64,000 nucleotides of DNA from Otis tarda. Taxonomy: Eukaryota > Chordata > Aves > Otidiformes > Otididae. Where the stretch lies: positions 16,532,871-16,596,870 of the forward strand of contig CM048557.1 of NCBI GenBank assembly GCA_026413225.1, read 5' to 3'. Below the pieces are notes generated by a model. The model ran no database searches, was not told where the DNA came from, and saw nothing but the letters and a program-made list of their open reading frames with translations. Position numbers and translations under genes: made by a program. Of this stretch, positions 40,001 to 55,497 are shown piece after piece. How positions within the stretch are numbered: position 1 is the first letter of the stretch; each line of letters begins with the position of its first letter.

Positions 40001-43000
40001 TCTGCTTTTTAATTCATCAATTGATGTGCTATACCTCCTCCTTCAAAAAAAACCCCAAAAAAACCAAACAACCCCACAAAACAAATCAACTGTTCTGTTA
40101 TTACCAGCTTAAGGCCATCAACCAGGGATATGCCCATTGAAAATGTGACAAACACCCCAGTACTGGAGTTATCACTCTCAAACGCCCCTAAACATCTGCT
40201 GTTTCCTAGAAATGATAGTTTCCACCTTACCATGATTTACCTGCAGGCAAATCTTCCAAAACACTGGTAAAAACATGCTTCCAGGAAGCCAAACAGAAAA
40301 CAGGCCAAATTATTTACTGGCAAAACTCCACTTGTTTCACTATTATAATAGCAGAGACTCTGGCTCCAAACATACAACCGTTAATTATCTGTACAGTGAA
40401 CTGAGTTGGTACACCTATTCGTTATTACACTGGAAAATCAATAAGCAAGACTTTGTTAACGCTATTTACCAATCTATTAACTTTTTCTTTATAAATAACT
40501 AAGTACAATGTTAAGAATATCAGAGTATGCTAATAAACGGGTAACAAGTTTTGTATTCTGTATCACAAAACAGTAAAGCAAAGCTGAAAGACAAGAAATC
40601 CATACTGTGGGAAAAAAAAAATCTGTGCGTAACAGATTTTTTTTTCTATGTAATCATACATTATAAATGATTCTTTTAAAAATTTCAGTTATTTCCCATT
40701 AATGCAGACAACATTTCTCTGTTTCAGTATTCTTGGCAGAAGGACTCCAGTGGTCCCTTCTGACAGGAAGAAAACGAATTCCCATACCTACCAACCACGA
40801 ATCTTTACTGCACTGAGATCATGAACCAGAATATTAGAAATGCCAGAAGAGCAACAGTGTCCTTGAAAGAAGACACCCTTAACTGGTTTTGGCTTCAGAG
40901 ATTTAGAGTAGGGGTGATTTTCCACACCAGCACTTTCAAGAATATGGCAGTCTCACTATCTGCTGGTATATTTGGGCTTGAAGTTTTCTAGAAAAACCCT
41001 GACACTAATTTCCTGTTCAACTGTACGAGATTTTTAAGGTGTTTGTCATTTTTAAATTAAACTTGAAATACACTGATTTCCTGAAAGAAGACCACCACCA
41101 CTCCCATTTCCTTTTCCTGGCTTTGTAATTAACATGAAGACAAAACAATTGCAGGCACAATCCTCCAAACCAGGATCCCGCTGTGTACGCATTACACAGT
41201 AGCTATATACATAGCTTCAGCTTGCAGCTGAAGTTGGAGATGTTTCTACTTTTCTTGAGAGCACTAAAGTATTTGAAACAATCCAAAACCTTTTAGGACC
41301 AGCATTTACAAAAAGATAAGTAATTGCACTTTGCCCACCTTGGGAATGCTTAGCACATTCAGAAATCCGTTCTGAATTTCTGTTTTGTTTTTATAACAGA
41401 ACATACAATACCAGATGAATGATAAGTTAGGACAATTTACCTGTACAAATCTTATTTAACCAAGGCTTATAAAAATGTATTCCACCAAAACTCTTCAGAA
41501 GAAACATTCAGTTCTTGATGGAATATATCTACCTAGAAACTTAAAGCAACTAAAATTGTTTTGATTTTCCATCCTAAATAGTTCTACTTTTGAATGTAGA
41601 CATATTTTTGATATATCACTAAAAAGTCAGCGTTTTTCAAGACAAGACAAAAATTACAAAAAAAATTTAAACATCTTGATTTTGATTTCTTTTAAAGGCT
41701 ACAATATTTTCCAGTTGCTTTCATTTTCAATGCACATGTTTCTTCCCCTACAGTATCCACTGTGATATTTTAAAGGATTTATTTGCTTACGGCTAAACAG
41801 ATTATATTTATTGACATTACAAAACTCCTGTCACAGGATGCTGGCATTATTTAACCACCTTCTCTTAGGAGACACCTTATCCTAGGGACAGCAGGTTGGG
41901 ACAGAGTCACGCACTGTCCAGAAAGGCTGACACACAGTACATCATATTGTTCCTTCTCCAATCATGCAAAAAAAAAAAATCCCAGAAACAATCATTATTC
42001 AGTTTTATCAACAGAATAAAATCCAATCAAAACTCTTGAGTATTTTGCTAAATAAGTATGTTAATGTACCCCTTCAGCAATAAAAAACAGGATCTCAGCA
42101 ATACAGTTCCCCTTGGCTCAGAGGGTTGATAGGACAGTGTTTCATTCCTGTCAGTTTTTAAGGGCTTGGCTGCTCCCTGGGCATCTGTGCCGGTTACCAA
42201 ACAATTTTCAAATGTCCTTCCATCCAGGCATTTCTCTCCTGAGCGTCAGTTACAGTTATGAATCACAAAATAATGCTTCAGATGCAACACTGCTAGCTCT
42301 GGCTTTCAACAGAAAATTCTGGAGACAAACAGCTTGCGGAAAACAGGGAATGACACAGTGACGTTTGGAGTAGAATGCCCCAGACTCTCTTGCTCAGGAA
42401 GGCTTCCTTTTAGTCATGATACTTTAGCTACCTCATATGGCTTTTACTGCCTAAAAGCCAGCATGTGGCTTCACGGTTCTCCTTTTTTTCCATATCTGTA
42501 TTTTAAACCCAACTTTTTGTTCAGACCTTTCAAGGATTCCAGACAGGAACAGCCTCAGGACATGGAATAATTCAGGCTGGACCTCTGAAGATTACCTGCT
42601 CCAGACCTCTACTTGAGTGCTTACCACTACACTGCTCCAATGCCTTGAAATTACTGCACTGCTGTGACACACTGCACCAGGCAGTGTATGCAGAGAAACG
42701 GCTGGGTGCAACTGGGTAATGTGTGGGCAGCTTAATGATTGCTTGTCTCAACCACATTTCCCATTTTTCCAAACTCATAGGATCTTGCTTTTCCTGCTCT
42801 AGCAATTCTCTGCAGACAACAATCCTCTTTATTTGCTGAGAAACTCAATGTGACTCTGCAAAAAATCCTATGCACTAGCCAGCTCCCAAACTGTATAATT
42901 TTCAGAAGGTTGGGTTTTCAGCTTTTTTTTTTTTTTTCATTTAAAAAGCACATACAAAGCTAATTTCTGCAGATGGAGTAAAGTGTACCACGTGAACCAG

Positions 43001-46000
43001 ACAGATTGGCTTTCTCATTGGACACTGAAGGGTTGCTATGATTCAGACATTATGCTTAAATATTTAAATTTTCACGAGCTACAGATATGCTGATATAAGA
43101 ACAAATGTCAGAAGGCTGATCTGTTCTGAGATCCATGTCAGAAGAAGGTCAACAACACACTTTAAAATCAGATTCTGTTTCTGTCTATTGGCATTTGACA
43201 GATTTCAGTCATTTGAGTATGAAAAGATTGCCAAGGAGGAATCCAACAGTACAGTGCATCTTTCAAACAATCCCGAGGAGAAATAACTATACTGTTATTT
43301 CCTTTGTCCTTGGTGGAAAATGTAAGAAATAGAAAATTGCTTTCTTTATACACACTGGGCTCCTTTGTGCTCATTTTTATTTTTAAAGTACTCTTTTTCT
43401 ACACAGATTCACATGTATTTACTGCTTGAATTTTGCAATAGTGCCACACCGCTTCACATCCATGAAATGTACTCTGTAGTGTTATTTTTGCCTTCTCTAA
43501 AATTTTACAGACCCAGCAAACAGGGAGATTTTACAAACTGCTCAGGGTATCAGAACCATGAGGCCTCAGTGTGCTTATTTTTGGGTGGTTATTTTTCCTT
43601 TCTTTCTTAAGGAAAGAAACCTTTATGCTGATCTTGGTTTTAAACACTGCATCCTGAACAGTGCGACAACTGGGGAAAACAAGATCTACAGTGTCAGCCA
43701 CTTACATGTGTTCTCACGTAGTCACCATCTGTCTGGTAGTCCCAGAAGTCAGCAGCTTGTATCACAAAAAGCACTGTCATATTAAACACCCTGCTGACAC
43801 AGAGACCACAGAGCAAGGGACCGAGCCCGCAGGTTGCTGAGCCATCAGGTGATGGCCTCAAAATGTACCAGCAAAGAACCACTAAGATAATACTTCAAGG
43901 TCTTTTCCTTCTCTTCCTTTTCCCAGTTACAGACTTCCCACTGATGATGAAACTGCTGCAGCTCACATTGTTTAAATTTGCTAAACAACTGCAATTTTAC
44001 AAACTTGCAAGACCACAAATGTCTCTTATTGCATGTGTTTGCAAGAATGAATTTATGTTGAGAGAAATTAAAAAAGCATAGAAACAAAGGCTAAACAGCT
44101 TGTCAAAATTACCCATTTGCCCTTTATTCAGTATAGCAACTAATTGTTAAGTGAGTCATATGGGACTTGGGAACCATTTTGAATGGCAGAAGGGATTGTC
44201 TCTTGGGTTCTCATAGAGGAACAATGTCAAACTTTGCTGTGTGGAGGATGCAGTTTGCTTTTTCCAGCTTAACTGGCCTACGCACATGTGAACGGGGAAG
44301 CTCTGGCCTCGGTACCTTGCCCATCCCTAAGGGCTTAAACCACAGAGTGGGCCCTTCACGACCATATTCCTCAAGCTCTGATCCTAAGAGAAAAAAAAAA
44401 TCTTCGATGACCAACCTGCCAGCACATGATCACAACATCTGTAGCCCCAGTGAAGGACTTGGGATGGGAACTTGAGAAACACAGTAACAAAAATTTCTGT
44501 TGTCTCAGATGGGAAGAAGAACAAGCTCAAAAGTGATAACTTGCTCACTCCTCTGTACATACACATTTCTACAAAATATATGTATAAGTTTAAATCAAAA
44601 CATGGATTTATCAAATCATTATTCCTTGACACAGCATCTTATTTACCTTAAAATAAACTAGAAATTCTTCACCTCTGCATTATTTATGACATTTTAGGCT
44701 GCTACTTGGGAATCTCATCACGTCAATTTGTTTCCCAGGAACAAGAGGGCCTGACAACCTCAAGCCTCATGCTTGGGTTGATCTTGCCAGCAGAGGAGAT
44801 GATGTAATATTTGCATTCCATAATTCCTTTCAGCAGATAAGCAGATTTTTGTTTTTACAGAAATATACCAATTATTTTTATGCTATGTATACATATGTCT
44901 TTTTTCTAAGGCTAGTTCTGGAGCACTTAAATCTGCTTATAAATATAGAATGAAAATTTTCCTAGGCATGCAGTTCCTTTTCTAGCAACTACTATTTGAC
45001 AGCTGAACTCTTCCCTTCTCCCTTTCCAGCCTTGTAAAAAGAGCCATGTAGTGCTCCATGCACATTGGAGGTATCACCAAATATAACTGTTTCACTAACA
45101 AGAATTTTGTTTCCCAAAAAAAGTAGCCCAGCAACTTGCAGAAGCATCAGCATGGAGACATAAGCAGAGAATCCTGGAAAAGGCTCCAAGATTGTTCTGC
45201 CAAGTTTTACATGTTGATCACTGAGCTCTTGGCTCCTAAGCAGACGACGATAGCAGACATCTCATGCAGTCTCATCTGACTGTGACCTAAAGATCCTACC
45301 AGAACAGTACTACTACTGTTTCTCTTTGAGTAGTATCGAAAGGACTCCTGCCAGGAATACCAGACACCGTCCTGCTCTGTGTTCCCAATACTCATCAGTA
45401 AAACATAACTGAATAACAATGGCAAAAGCTGATCACTAGTAATTCGGAATCCACTTCCACGTTAATACAACCAGAAAGCCACTGCACTTCATGCTGACAC
45501 AACAGATGCGTTGCCGGGGGGCTCAGACAAGGAGGAGACCACCACCAGTCAACAGTGTCTCATTTCTCCAGAGAGCTGCCATGTGCCCTGTGAGATCCTT
45601 CAATGCCTTCTGCACTGGCCTGCCCTCCAGGCACTGCTGTCATTCCCCCAACTTTCCTTTCTAGGGTAAATCTAATCCTTGATCTTGCTTTTGGGGCTAC
45701 ACAGAGAGCACAAAGAAAGATAATCTGAGATGGCCAAACTCAAAGGAGATAAGACAACCCAAGGGTAGGCAGACAAATACAGGCACTGAAGGCAGTCTGA
45801 GTAGCTTCACAATTAGACCTCCCTGGCTGGAGACAGACACGCACAGGACTAACAATGAGCAAGCAGAAGTTTAACAACATAATACCGGCTAAGAGCAGCG
45901 GCAGGAGATGAGCAGGCTTTCTTCACACTGCAGGGGATCAGAGATAATTCAGAAAAGAGAGACAGATTCAATTTGATATAGTAAATTAATGGGAAACCAA

Positions 46001-49000
46001 GAGAAAAATTGGGGTCAATCCGGTATGCACATGGCATTCTCATTGACAAACAATTAGACAACAAGATTTTTACATTTCAAAGGTCTGGAGAAATGAGCAG
46101 CACCCAGAAGCTCAGCAGATGGCCTTGAAAAAATGGCCTGTTCACTCCAGAGCCCCAGTAGGAGCTGAGCCCTTTCAAAATAACTGGAACAGTCTCTAGC
46201 TATGAAGCAACCACCAGCAAAAGAGGTGAATTTGCTTTCACTGCATTTCCTCTGGTTCATTCCAAGTTTTCTCTGCTCATTTGTGTATCTTCAATTAAAA
46301 TACCATTCTTTTTTTCCTAACTGGTCTTGCAGTTAGCAGCAGGGGAGGAAGAGAGTACAAACAAAAGCACTCAGTAATTCAGCTTCAGAAATATGTCTGA
46401 ATCTGCAGCTCCAGGGCTCTGACACAGCAGCACTGAAAAAGCCTGCTGCTTCCCTTAACGTTCAAGGACAGCAGGGTCCATCCGTCTGTGCATTTGTATT
46501 CCCTGCCACTGCACTGGCCTGGCCTTTCTCCTCACTGCCCCAAGCACAGACATCATCTCATCATTGGAGAGATGACCTGTGAGCAAATCGCACTGCAGCC
46601 TGCATTGCCTCGGAACTGAGCCCAAGGTGAGGGAAACAACATGTAACAGAGCTACACGAACAACAGACGTGTACAGCTTTGACACGCATGGATGTCAAGA
46701 CATATACACACTCTGCTGCGGTAAGGACCCACCAGCAGATGCATGATGTTGCTGCAATCTCCAGAAACACCCTTTGTCTCTGCTGTATATGCAGTACCAG
46801 AGTCCAGGCTCATTTACTTAAATAAAAAAAAAAAAAAAGAAGGGAGAGAAATGGATGTATTGGTAGCAAAATATTTTCCTGTGTCTCCTGCAAATCTGGT
46901 ATCTCTCTCTGACCACAAATACAGAAAAGAAAGTATCTGGGAGAGAGAAGACAAGGCTTTGCTAGCAGCCTAATTTTCATTTGGAAGTGAAGGGAGCCCT
47001 CATTGAGAAAAAAGGCAGAGGAGATAAAGATAAGATCAGAGATGGTGAAAAGGCATTCATAAAGGGCCAGAGGGAAAGGGGGAAGGAAATAAATCACAAG
47101 TACAGACAAGATCAAACAGCAGCATACCAGTAACAGCCATATTTCCTTGGGAAAAAAAAGCTGCAGGATGAAGAGGCAGCATGGCACCATGCTGTGAGGA
47201 GCACTGCTCTCCGCACCCACTGCACAGGAGAGAGTTGTTCTTTCTCCATAGCAACAGGATACTTAAAAGCCAATCTGAAGACTGAAGACCAGCTTAAAAA
47301 CAAAACACAACATGTATCGATTTATTATCCCTATTTTAAGCCTCAGCTGTGAAGTACACAGGATAGCATTTGTTTAGCTTGAGGAAGCATCTTCATGGAA
47401 AGCTCTCTCCTCCATTTATACCCCCCTGGCTCAGAACCAGCCCTTGGTGTGAAGCAAACTGTGGCACTCACATGTGCTCCCTGCTCTTAGGTAACAGCGA
47501 ATGCGTTGGGCACAAACACACCTTGCGGCAGCCTGAGGTGCTCCCAGCTGAAGCCTACCAGCTGCTGTCTTTTGCAGGGACTGCAGGAAGGCATCAATAC
47601 CTCCCAGCTCTTCTCACAGGGCTCAGGGAGGGCAGGAGGGAGTTGCAGCCTTTTCAGGGGAAAAAAAAAAAAAAAAATCATTAAATAATAAAAAGAGCCC
47701 CAAGCCCCAAAACTAGCTATTTAGTTACCAGCTATAGTCACTGTTTATAATGGCTCAGGATATGCTCATATCCTGTCCCTGAAGTCTGCTTATACCTGCT
47801 TGGAAACAGCTCTGCTCAGGTATCTGAATGACTTCAATAAAGCCATTACGCTGACTGCATTGGCACAGCTCTGGAAACATTACAGACCTTGTCTCCTCCT
47901 CAAAGGCACCAATGGAGCCTGCACAGCAAATTCCAGAATGCACCAGCAGCTCATCAAGTTGAGGGTGAACGGATTGTACTGAAAAAGCTGCAGAGCAGCT
48001 AGGGTTTCAGTCCTGGCCCTGGTTTAGCTTAGTTGCTGAGATTAGCTTCCTCATGGAAGGGGGCAATTAAAAAAATAACTCTCAAGTCACAGTTCCTTAA
48101 TCACAAATATCACAGCTATGCTTTGGTAGTTAATTATTCCAAACAGCTAAAATTGCATCCTTACATGCCAGGTCCAAACAAGAATCTTAATAAAACAACA
48201 AACCTTCCATTACACCCTCCTCGATTTTACTTCCGCAATAATGAAAAGAGCTGGAGCACAAAAGCATACTCAGAGTAATCACTGCCCAGCCCTGGTATCA
48301 CTCAGTTAACCTGAAGATTTGCTGATGGGAATTTCTACTGTTTTCCTGCAAAGAACAAGCGTGCAGCAGTATTAGAGTTATCTAGCACACACAGCTGAAC
48401 ACAGCACAGAGTAACACTGCCTGGACTCAGGTAGGCGTGCTTTCCAAACAGCCAGCCAGGCAGGGGTAGTGCAAACAAGGCACCTCTCATGTGGCGTCTC
48501 TCAGGGCATGGCCCTGCAGGCTGGGAGGGCAGATCGGTTCAGAGAGGTAAGGTGTTCACGCAGCACCTAAGCAGAGAAACTTGTGTCCAGTGGAAGAACA
48601 AAAAATATGCTGAGGGTTTGGAAATGTGAGCTAAAACTCCTACCTGGCACTGGATATTGAAGAACTGGTGGGAATTGGGTATGATGAGAAGCAAACAGAG
48701 CAAATGCAGGAAGTCATTGATTACATACAATCATGCTAAAAATACGGTACGCTGTGCCAATTTTGTTTGTTTTAAAGATTCCCTTCCACTGTAAAATGTT
48801 ATTTTACATGAACATCCAGAAAACTATGAGGAGGGAAGAAAAGCCTGTTTTAAGATTATCCAAAGAGATATTTCCAGTGTCTGCCATGAAAGTAATCTTT
48901 TGAATTTCATATAATATTAAACATAGTTCTAGCTTAGATTCACCCATGAGTCACAAGTTTAAAAAAAAAAAAAAAAAAAGCACTGTACTCAGCAACTTTG

Positions 49001-50000
49001 CCTTGGCTCAGCACTATAATCTTACAGACTTCATCTGTACATCTGCTAAATCAAGAACTTCAGAAAAATCTGATCCACATACACTAAATATACATCTGAC
49101 TAACAACTTCTTCTATGGCTAATGTATTTGAACTAATATTTTGGATTTAAAACACAGAAATTTTAAATCAGTCAATCCCTAGCCACTGTATTTATTAGCA
49201 AAAAAATTCTTATGGATCCTTGGTTTTCAATTCCTTGTGCAACATTTTATTCAAGAATAAAATATTAATTTTTAAGCTACTGACTCATTTTACTCTTACT
49301 TTTGAAAAAAATTACTTTACCTGACTAGAAAAGATTTCTAAAAGAGCTTCATAGAAAGGAAAAAAGTAATTTTCATCTGCCTAGATTATGAAGTATGTAA
49401 GAGAAGTATGAATCAGCTTGTCCTCATAAAAACACATTTGCTAACCAAAGTCTGTTTCCTATACAATTAGTTACAAATGACAAAATATTTCTTTTAATAA
49501 GTGATGTCAAAGGTTGCCAGGAGCAAATCTCTGTGGAATGCATACAAAGTTGTTCCATTTTCTTCTGTGTAGGTTACCTTACTGAACTCAAAATGGAGGT
49601 ATCCAAAGAGCTTTTTAGGAGCTTAAGAAGAACACAGCTAAAATACATGGCACGGGTTTTTTTTCTGACAAGTGGAGTGGAAAATAATTACATTTATCAG
49701 TCGTTAGCTCAGAGCTTATGGGAGCCCCAGAAAAGCACTGTTTCCCATGCAGCCAAGTTTTACCCCAGCTACAGAAACTGTCTTGCATCACAAAGACAGA
49801 GGCTTACCCCAGCTCCGATTCCTATGTTCTAAAGCAGGAACAGGCCTGAAGATAACACTTAACCCCTCAAATCCACTTCAAAATGTTGTGTGACTGCAAT
49901 GGAGAGAGCAGCAGACAACTCTGGTGAGCTACCCTGGAAGGGCTGCTATGCCGTTGGCAGCTCCTGTAGGTGGCCAAGTCCACACCCTGCTATGTCTCAC
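37001..50000 (-). other. SERGEF: SERGEF intron, middle part
   Basis: No recognised exon or RNA gene was found. Homopolymer runs lie at 42924-42938 (T), 46824-46838 (A), 47660-47677 (A) and 48961-48979 (A). The longest frame in the window (46810-47220, - strand, 136 codons) is very rich in L, F, S and P because it reads a purine-rich strand backwards, so I treat it as chance. Two short exon-like stretches on the - strand (44211-44414 and about 39153-39230) are noted among the findings and rejected items. Confidence 0.55.
48961..48979. repeat. Poly-A run of about 19 bases
   Basis: This is the longest A run in the window. No retrotransposed body is recognisable upstream of it, and no target-site duplication was found, so it is listed only as a simple repeat. 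Confidence 0.9.
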
Positions 50001-53000
50001 CATTTGCATTACAGCTGAAAGGTGACAAGAACATGAATGGCAGGACAGTCTCCTAAGCCGGCTGAGGGGGTCAGAGGATGTTGTTCCTGGGTGCTCCAAG
50101 GCAAAAAAACCTGCATCCACAAGGAATCGCAAAACACAGCTCATTACACACTGAAGTCGAATAAAAGAAGTCTGCAAGACTCTTCAGGATGCTTGTCTCT
50201 GGCAGTATCACCTTCAACTTGTGACGCTTCAGCCTCAGCCAACCCCACGTCTCTCCCACCACTGAGTCAGGTTGGCGGTCTCACTGTGATCAGACATGGC
50301 ATTTAGCAGTGTGCCCTCTCAATGCTGATATCACTCACGCAGGACTATCCAGCACAGAACAGAAAATCACAAGGCACAGGCAGTAAATCACAAGGGCTTA
50401 GTCGTTCCATCTTAGGAAGCTTAATTATCCTGATGATGTTATCTTAATTAAATGGTAGTTAATCTAAGTTTATATTTAAGCCTGAAATGTGAATATATTT
50501 TAAAAACTCCTGATGATAGCAAATCTTAGGAGACAGAGGAAGGAAAGGAAAAATACCAGAGAAAGTAGGGTTGTTTGAATTTGATAAATGCAACCATATT
50601 TCTGAATACAGGCAATCAAAGCTCAGGTGTTTCCTTGTTTACGGTTGTCTACGGTTGTCTAGATTTCTGAGGGGTAAATGAGAGAGTCTCCAAACAAAAC
50701 CAGAAAGCAGATAAGCAAAACATAAAAGGTAAAATTGACAGTAAGAGAAAAAAAAAACAACCAACCTGTCAAATCAGAGGTTAGCAGAGAAATCTTTGAA
50801 GAGTCCTGCTGTGTGCATAGTTATTTACACTTTTCTGACTCACAGGAAACAGTGGTGGTCTTGTTAAAAATTTACAGCAATCTAGCAAGGTGACATGCGC
50901 CCAAGCCAGAAGCCAGCTTGAGAGAGTTAATGGGGAATTATAACCTTTCCAAAGAAGGAAGGAAAAAAACTGACTAGCTGTTTAAGAAATTGTGTCTTGT
51001 TTCTTCAAGAGCAAGGGAAATTTAACATGGACAGCACAGAGAAAAATTGAAAATCAGTAATTACAGCTGTAACCCCTGTTAAGCAGGAGTTACAGCTCCA
51101 GCTGTCACCAAACAGAGAGGACTCTACTAAATGCAGATACCATCATCTCAGCATCTGAACAGTGAGAGCCAGTAGATGTCCTAGTCCTTCAACTTCACCC
51201 CACCCTGTCAACAGCTGGGAACCTCTCCGGGATTCTGGAGCACAAACCAGAACTCTGGGGATCTCCAGAAAAGAAAAACAAACAAACAAAAACACAGGAA
51301 GAAATTGCATTGACAGTGTTTGGTGTTACCAGGCATCTCTTTTATCCTATACCTCACCCTGACAATGCCTTTAAGTCCCCAGTATGGGGCACACCAGGAC
51401 TGCTTTCCACCCTTGCCTGCTCATCAGAGAGCACCTGGAGCATGGGCCCTGTGACCTACACGCTCACCACTCTGCGCAGCAGTTAACCAGCCCTGCGTGT
51501 GAGCAGACCTTCCCCTACCTTGCAGGGGAAGCCAGGGCCACACTCAGAAGTCCTGTATGTAAGCAGCACTGCTCTGGGGATAGCAGGCAATTAAGGCTGG
51601 CTGAAAAGGTCATGTAATTTGCTCAACTATCCTGACCTCTACGCCACAACACACTCCTGCCTCCAGGCCTCACGCTGCCCTCCCAGCAGCCAACGGACAG
51701 GAGCAGGAAGGACTTCCATACACCTGCATCACCATTCCCATTTGTTTCCTGCATGAGTCCCTTAAAATCATGAGATCTTTTCTCCTTCATATGTGAATGA
51801 TTTAGCTACAGTGATTACCATCAAATATTCTTTTAAGATGCAGTAAAATAGAACTATACTGCCCTCTTCCTGGCAGGCTGATTTCTACCTGAACAGCTAC
51901 ATTTTGCAATCAACACGCTGAACTTCAACTCCCCGCTTGCAGGTAGGCTGCTCGTGGGCTCCCTTCCTTCTGGGTAGAGCTAGGAAGACCCCATATCCTC
52001 ACATGCCTATCAGTAATCTGCACTAAGAGTTTTGCACAGTAACATCCTGCATCACTCTAAATTGAATTCCAGCCTTCCAATCGGAGAAGCATATGCACCT
52101 ATAACCTTTGCAAGCAATTAAATCTACTGCCCTTGCTAACTTTGGCAATTTCTCCAAGACTTCAATCTCAAGACTTTAGTAATTAGTTCTGTCGGTCTTT
52201 GTTCTGCCATGAGCTTGAGATGGCAAATTTCACTTTCAATGTGTGTCAGAATCAGTTACCAAAACAAGAAGTCTCCTTTAAGAAGAGGTTCAATAAAAAC
52301 AATCATGCTCCTGCTTTTTCCTTTCAGCAGTATAGAACAGTTCTTTCAAAACTAAGATCTGGCTTCTGTGACCTCCACACTGAGCCTTTTGCCTGTCTTG
52401 TTTGCTAGCTTCCTTATTCTCATTTTAGACAGGCTTGAGTTTGCCTTTGGATTTTAAGGAAAGTATTTCTTTACATACACAGATTATTTTCAAGTGGAAA
52501 ATTCTTTCCTTGAATCCAGACCAAAAAATTTTCTACAATGTTCCATATTTTTCAACAAACCAGTCACTCAGGAACTTCTTACCAACTCACAGCTGCTGGG
52601 TACACACAGAACTGTGATGAGGCCCACAGACAGTGCCCAAGATAACAAGGGACATATATTTTTCCTTGGATAAACTGCTTTGAATCTGAGCTAAAAAAGG
52701 TCACTACTAGTGTCTTTGAAAACAGAAATACCATAACACAAGAAAGGGAACTAGAATACAGTATGCTAGAAATGCTTAATTTCTAGTTTCAGATTCAAGA
52801 TTGGTAGGAAAATGAAGTGATACAGTTAAAATATTTAGGTTCACATAAACAAAATCAATTATGAGACTGAGTGCAATTACTAAGCAGACACTAATTATTG
52901 TTAATGCTCTGCAAGTGTTAGCTTGGGATATTTCATTATTACTACTCTGTGTTATATCTCGGATGTTGAGCATTTGTCAATTCAAAGACACATTGCTTAT

Positions 53001-55497
53001 TTCAGCTGACTTGAAGGCAATTCTCATCTCCCTCTCCTTTGTCCTCAATACACTTGCAGGACAGAGTGGAAGGCCACACTATGTTAGAACTTCATAATCC
53101 ATTGTAATTGCTGTTGGCAGCCACTATTCCATTTGATCAAGCTGACTGCATGGTGGAGGGATCAGCTCCTGTTCTTAAGTGAGCTAGTTGACTGTTCTGA
53201 CTCCAGAGTGGTGTCAATTGCTGCTTTACCATATGCAAATATTGGAGCATTGTGCTCCCAAACAAAACTTTGTTAGTACTGGGTGGTTGTTGCTAACTTA
53301 TCTGCAGCACCCTGAACAAGCCTTTGAGTGTTGACAGGATTCCTCATGGGAACCTATAACCTAGGTATTTGAAAGTGTGCTGCAGCCTAAATTTAAAAAC
53401 TATAAGCATGCAGGAGGACAGAGCGTTAACTGTTACACACTGGAGATGCAAGACAATAATGAATATCTGAAATTCAAAACAATATAGAACAAGTGGGCTT
53501 CCAGAGTGGGGACATACCATTGTTTGGCCTTACTTAAAGTAAGAAATTTGCAAACAAATTTCTTCTGGATTTTAAACCTGTTTGTACAGATGCAGAGACT
53601 CCCACAAGTGGTCACCACAAAGAGACTGTTTAGTAGTGTAGTCTTATTTTTCATGGTGCATTTGTCCTTGCACCCTGTAATTTTAACAATTAAAAATCTA
53701 AGGTAATTTTAGGTAATGGTCTCAACTCTTCCTTGTTCCTTGTCCCTTTGGTCCTCCTGTCACTCTGCTAAAGCTCCTGAGACGAAGCAAACTTTGCCCT
53801 GAGCTTTGCTAACACAAAATCAGACCGCATTTTCATCTCACTCTGTAGGCTGTCACCACCTGGACTTACCACTGAGCAGCCCTGGCTGTAATCCAGCCCT
53901 CCCGGAGCAGTCAGCATGGGAGTTGTGTGTTCCTACCTGCCTACAGAAGGAGGCATAGATCCTCGTGTCAGCAGTTTTCCTGGAGAGAAATCTGGTAACA
54001 GCAGCACATAGCCATCATAACATGTGGCTTGCCCAGGAACTTCCTTCTATTTGAATAAATGGAATATTGGAAGACAGGAACAGAAAGGGGAGCAGAAATG
54101 TGAGTTCTTTCTAAAATGTATCATCTTCAACATGGAGTAGCAGATTCTTGTTTGCTTGCTCTGTTTTTAAATAAAGAATACTAACTTATTTTGGACTGTA
54201 AAAATAGAGATCGTAGGAGAAACTTCAATTAAAAAAACCAAACAAATTCAAAACCCATGATATATCTGGCTTAGCTCCCACAAACACAAAGCAAACTGTT
54301 ATAAAGTTACCCCTCTGTGCGTAGGAATTGAAGTTGAGCTCGGTCTCTCTCCTTTTTTTCACACTGGATTAGGTGATAAGTTAGCCAGAAACAATTCAAA
54401 AGAGCTCCAAAACTTCTTTCTCCAAAACTGCCTGATATGACAGATATTTTTGAAAGCTCCATTCTGCCACCAATTTCAGCAGTTGTGAAGAGAATCTGTC
54501 CTATTTTTCCATATCATCTTTTTTCCTCACAGTGCACTGACTTTGAGGGGGTGCAGCTCTCCTGACATCATTACACACCCTGGAAGTCACGGCAGTATGC
54601 CAAGGCCTACGTCATTACCATTTCTGCAGTTCCCCTAGTATGACAGTATTAAGAAAAAAGCCTCATAAGCAGTCCAAAATTACAGACAGCTCACAACTGA
54701 ATAAATATTTTAAAAAGCGACTGACATCAAAAACTTCTCAATAGGATGGAAATGAATTTAGTGACATGCTGCAGTTGCAGTGAAGATGAGGAAATAACTA
54801 AATTTCTGCTGTCCTTAGTGCTGACTCCCCACGTTCCAGCTGCAGGATCCGAAATCCTTAAAGATGCTCAAGTTTCTGGAGATGTCTCTAATGCAGTCAA
54901 GTGTCTCACCACACAAATGTACTGACTAGAGCTGAGAAAAAAATCTGTGTTCTTGCGTCCTTAAGAAGGTGCCTGATACCCTTCAGGAGGTCAAGACAGC
55001 TATTAGGAGAAGAGTAGAAAATAACAGGCATTAAATAGGGCTTTTTGTTGCTAAGGGCAAGTGAGATCATATCAAGACTGAACTGCAGAAAATGATGAAT
55101 TTGTCCAACTTTCTCATCTTCTGTCTCCCCTGGACTGAAACCCATGTGCTCTTACGAGTATCCTTCTCCTTCACCCCAAACCAGCAATCAAACACTTCTC
55201 AGCAAACAAACAGCCAGAGGCCTGGGTAATGGATGCAGCAGCTGGGGAACAGCAGGGACATCTGCCCCTTGCTGCTACGTTCCAGCACTCCTCCCAGCCA
55301 GGGAGCTGGGAGCAACATATGAGGTCTGTCAAGGGGTGACAGAGACCTCCTATGTTGCAAGTAAGATCTCAGCTCAGGTTAGACACAGAAAAGACAGTCA
55401 GGAACAGCAGAATATTGAGCTATAATGAAGCCAAAAGAATACTAACAAAAAAAAATATGGCATCCTAGATCTCACGAATCTGAGCCTTCTTTATAGT

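Noticed and set aside
46810-47220. Longest open frame in the window, - strand, 136 codons
   Set aside because: It is very rich in L, F, S, P and C because it is the complement of a purine-rich strand. There is no domain, no splice context and no similarity that I recognise.
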